Shown here piece after piece: positions 4,878 to 6,871 of a stretch of 6,871 nt of DNA. Below the pieces are notes generated by a model that did not search any database, was not told the DNA's origin, and saw nothing but the letters and a program-made list of their open reading frames with translations. Each line of letters opens with the position of its first letter. Positions within the stretch are counted from its first letter, which is position 1. The DNA lies in contig JAKSCN010000423.1 of assembly GCA_022360595.1 (NCBI GenBank), positions 1 through 6,871 of the forward strand, in the 5' to 3' direction. Origin of the DNA: Chromatiales bacterium. Its GTDB lineage: Bacteria; Pseudomonadota; Gammaproteobacteria; Chromatiales; Chromatiaceae. The translations under genes were made by a program, and so were the position numbers.

Positions 4878-6044
4878 ATGCACTGCAGCCAATGTGATCA
4901 CCGGATTGATGAACCAGACGCGCTATTTTGTACCCAGTGCGGACAGCGACTAGCCACTGAAGAGCGATGTCACTGCTGTGGTAAGCAACTTCAGGGCAGC
5001 GATAAATTTTGCAGCCGCTGCGGCGCCTCAACCAACCAGACAACAGTCACCAATTTCTGGCGACCGCTCTATTGTCAGGGCTCCGGCAGCGCAATTCTGC
5101 CGGGGGATCGGCACTTTCTCTGCCACCGCTGCGGGAAGACCTTTCTGGAGAAGTTTCGCCATCAAGAGCAAGCCTGTTGTCTCGACTGTGCAGCCCAGCA
5201 GCAGATAGTACCCAGCGATACTGCTGAAGCCTCGCAACCGCAGCATTCACCGACCACCAATATCTTCTACCCCGAGCAGAAAGATGACTATTACCGCATC
5301 CGACTGCAGAAACTGGGTATCGCCGAACAGGATTGGGCGGAGATACCCGCCGGTGAATTTGCCATGGGCTCGCCCCAAAGTGAGATCAACCGCTTCGATA
5401 ACGAGCACCAACACGAGGCCAGCGTCGACTCATTTTACCTCTTGAAGACCCCGGTCACTTTCAAGATGTACGACATCTACTGCGATGAACTGAAAATCCC
5501 GCGCCCCGCCGACGAGGGCTGGGGGCGGGATCTGCACCCGGTGATCAACATCACCTACTGGCAAGCGATCGACTACTGCATCTGGCTGCAAAAAAAGAGC
5601 GGCTGGAATATCCGCCTCCCCACCGAAGCTGAGTGGGAGTATGCTTGCCGCGCCGGCACCACTACCCCTTTTTGGACAGGAGAGACTATTACCAGCGATC
5701 AAGCCAACTTCGACGGCAACTTTACCTACGGCGGCAGTGAACGAGGTATTCGTCGAGGGAGCACCACACCCGTCGATGAGTTCACCCCCAACCCCTGGGG
5801 CCTGCATGACATGCACGGCAATGTCTGGGAGTGGTGCGGTTCGCTGTTCGATGAGGCGTACACCGGACTGGAGCAACAGGATGCGGGGAGTGATCGTGAC
5901 AATCTGCTGGAGCGCGTGGTGCGCGGCGGCTCCTGGTACAACGTACCGGGTGGGCTGCGCTCGGCGTCACGCAATAAGATGGGACCCAATTACCACTACC
6001 TGAGAATCGGTTTTCGCATTCTGCGCGAGGCCGAGGCCCAATAA
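4878..6044 (+). CDS. Zinc-ribbon protein fused to an FGE-sulfatase (SUMF1) domain
   Basis: This 388-residue protein has two parts. The first 105 residues carry three zinc-ribbon-like Cys clusters: C3xxC6/C18xxC21, C31..C34/C45xxC48 and C82xxC85/C101xxC104. After a polar linker (106-150), residues about 153-385 form an FGE-sulfatase domain with AGEFAMGSP, RLPTEAEWEYACRAG, GLHDMHGNVWEWC, RVVRGGSWYN and LRIGFR. In formylglycine-generating enzymes two cysteines lie just after the RGGS motif; here that stretch is WYNVPGGLRSASRN with none, so it is probably not a sulfatase activator. Many such proteins have unknown or signalling-related roles. There is no signal peptide, so it is cytoplasmic. I chose the ATG at 4878, preceded by weak AGAAGAG. 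The frame extends to a TTG at 4833 that lacks a binding site and would add 15 residues without domain character. It seems to be a single-gene unit. Confidence 0.8.
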   Translation: MHCSQCDHRIDEPDALFCTQCGQRLATEERCHCCGKQLQGSDKFCSRCGASTNQTTVTNFWRPLYCQGSGSAILPGDRHFLCHRCGKTFLEKFRHQEQACCLDCAAQQQIVPSDTAEASQPQHSPTTNIFYPEQKDDYYRIRLQKLGIAEQDWAEIPAGEFAMGSPQSEINRFDNEHQHEASVDSFYLLKTPVTFKMYDIYCDELKIPRPADEGWGRDLHPVINITYWQAIDYCIWLQKKSGWNIRLPTEAEWEYACRAGTTTPFWTGETITSDQANFDGNFTYGGSERGIRRGSTTPVDEFTPNPWGLHDMHGNVWEWCGSLFDEAYTGLEQQDAGSDRDNLLERVVRGGSWYNVPGGLRSASRNKMGPNYHYLRIGFRILREAEAQ

Positions 6045-6067
6045 AAAGGCCCGCTGTTACACGGGCC
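6043..6067 (-). terminator. Minus-strand terminator hairpin downstream of livF
   Basis: GGCCCG (6048-6053) and CGGGCC (6062-6067) form a 6-bp all-GC stem with an 8-base loop. Read on the minus strand it is followed by five T (opposite A at 6043-6047). It would therefore stop transcription from livF just at the end of the convergent zinc-ribbon/SUMF1 gene. On the plus strand no T run follows, so it is not a good terminator for that gene. Confidence 0.65.
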
Positions 6068-6069
6068 AT

Positions 6070-6132
6070 GCGCTTCTAAGCTGGAAGACGCAACTTGTGA
6101 AGATTGGGCAGAGACCGGCTCTGCCCAATCTT
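6070..6132. other. Two further hairpins in the convergent spacer, one a 14-bp perfect stem
   Basis: The bases 6100-6113 and 6119-6132 are a perfect 14-bp inverted repeat (core GATTGGGCAGAG / CTCTGCCCAATC) around a 5-base loop, starting two bases beyond the livF stop codon. A smaller stem lies at 6070-6091, with seven pairs and one bulged A. Neither is followed by a T run on either strand. They may protect transcript ends, or help Rho-dependent termination between the convergent genes. Confidence 0.7.
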
Positions 6133-6134
6133 GA

Positions 6135-6871
6135 TCAGATCGCGAGGTATTGCTGACGCAACTCCGCGTTATCCATTACCTCCTGAGCCAAACCATCAAA
6201 CACCACCTGCCCCATATCGAGGATGATGGCGCGATCCGCCAGACGCAGCGCGGCGACAGCGTTCTGCTCAACAATGATGGTGGTAATACCCAGAGCTTTA
6301 ATGCTATCAACGATATTCTCAATCTCCTGGACAATCACCGGCGCCAACCCTTCATAGGGCTCGTCCAGCAACAGCAGTTTGATGTCACGCGCCAAGGCGC
6401 GCGCTACCGCCAGCATCTGCTGTTCACCACCCGAGAGCGTGGTCGCCTCTTGGGTGCGGCGCTCAGCCAAACGTGGGAAATGCTCGTAGATACGCTCAAT
6501 CGACCAACCGATCGGCGGCGCAATCTGGGACAACACCAGATTCTCCTCCACCGTCAGCCCCGGGATGATGCGACGATCTTCCGGCACCAACCCCACACCG
6601 TTCTGGGCCGCCTCATGGGACTTCATGCTGTGCAGCGGCTTATGGTCCAACCAGATCTCACCACGAGTCACTTGGGGGCTATCGACACGAGCAATTGAAC
6701 GCAGTGTGGAGGTTTTACCTGCCCCATTACGACCGAGCAGCGCCAACACCTCACCCTCACGGATTTCAAAGCTGACCCCCTGGACGATATAGCTCTCACC
6801 GTAGTAGGAGTGGATATCCCAACAAGAGAAAAAGGCGGGCGCCGAGCCTGTGCTTTTGACCGTGGGGACAG
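6135..6871 (-). CDS. livF: LivF-type branched-chain amino acid ABC transporter ATP-binding protein (partial, start outside the window)
   Basis: The frame is open from the right edge to a TGA at 6137-6135, giving 244 visible residues. The order is DIHSYYGESYIVQGVSFEI (from about visible residue 18), Walker A GRNGAGKT (46-53), Q-loop region GLVPEDRRI (93-101), signature LSGGEQQ (145-151), Walker B LLLLDEP (165-171) and IIVEQNAVAALRLADRA near the end, where EQN takes the H-loop place as usual in LivF. It would power uptake of branched-chain amino acids or similar substrates together with LivG and the LivHM permease, presumably encoded beyond the edge. UrtE (urea) or an amide transporter are close relatives and cannot be ruled out. 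No ATG or other start codon occurs between the edge and the GTG at 6749-6747, which falls within EGEVLALLGRNG, so the true start lies outside. At least 17 residues precede the usual start of the domain, more than normal. Confidence 0.88.
   Translation of the reverse strand, partial: VPTVKSTGSAPAFFSCWDIHSYYGESYIVQGVSFEIREGEVLALLGRNGAGKTSTLRSIARVDSPQVTRGEIWLDHKPLHSMKSHEAAQNGVGLVPEDRRIIPGLTVEENLVLSQIAPPIGWSIERIYEHFPRLAERRTQEATTLSGGEQQMLAVARALARDIKLLLLDEPYEGLAPVIVQEIENIVDSIKALGITTIIVEQNAVAALRLADRAIILDMGQVVFDGLAQEVMDNAELRQQYLAI

Noticed and set aside
6135..6871. Missing H-loop histidine in the ATPase
   Set aside because: EQN at this place is normal in LivF-type ATPases and is not a sign of inactivation.

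Overview
The window looks like a chromosomal segment of a free-living or symbiotic gammaproteobacterium, moderately GC-rich in its genes. The evidence is gene content and style: a sensory protein behind a FliA-type promoter, a medium-length threonine ammonia-lyase with one ACT domain, a LivF-type ATPase and an Hvf-type metallophore operon. A sulfur-oxidiser of the Chromatiales type would fit, but that is inference; nothing here fixes the genus.

Layout. (1) 1-450, minus strand: the N-terminus of a membrane sensor with an sCache_2 domain, most likely a methyl-accepting chemotaxis protein, with a sigma-28-like promoter at 507-533. (2) 451-912: a long AT-rich divergent intergenic region with repeats, four GTGA motifs at exact 11-bp spacing, and a segment complementary to the ribosome binding site of the next gene. 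(3) 913-3474, plus strand: a four-gene operon closed by a strong terminator at 3491-3528. It encodes a secreted Cys-rich precursor peptide (HvfA type), an MNIO/DUF692 maturase (HvfB), a DUF2063 partner (HvfC) and a DoxX-type membrane protein (HvfX-like). (4) 3545-4780, plus: threonine ammonia-lyase (ilvA, one ACT domain). (5) 4878-6044, plus: a protein with three zinc-ribbon-like modules fused to an FGE-sulfatase (SUMF1) domain that lacks the catalytic cysteines of true formylglycine-generating enzymes. (6) 6045-6134: a short convergent spacer with three successive hairpins. (7) 6135-6871, minus: a LivF-type branched-chain amino acid ABC transporter ATPase that runs off the right edge.

The centre of interest is the 913-3474 operon. 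The precursor has a Sec-type signal peptide, a conserved-looking linker and a tail of 2.7 tandem 19-residue repeats carrying six cysteines in (E/D)GKCGEGKCGG units. In the characterised Haemophilus Hvf system, HvfB with HvfC converts the cysteines of EGKC motifs to copper-binding oxazolone/thioamide groups; by homology the same is expected here, followed by export. The family is already described, so the less explored parts are the triple double-Cys layout, the DoxX partner and the apparent leader control (11-bp phased repeats and SD/anti-SD pairing). The other genes look like separate transcription units with no evident link to the operon.
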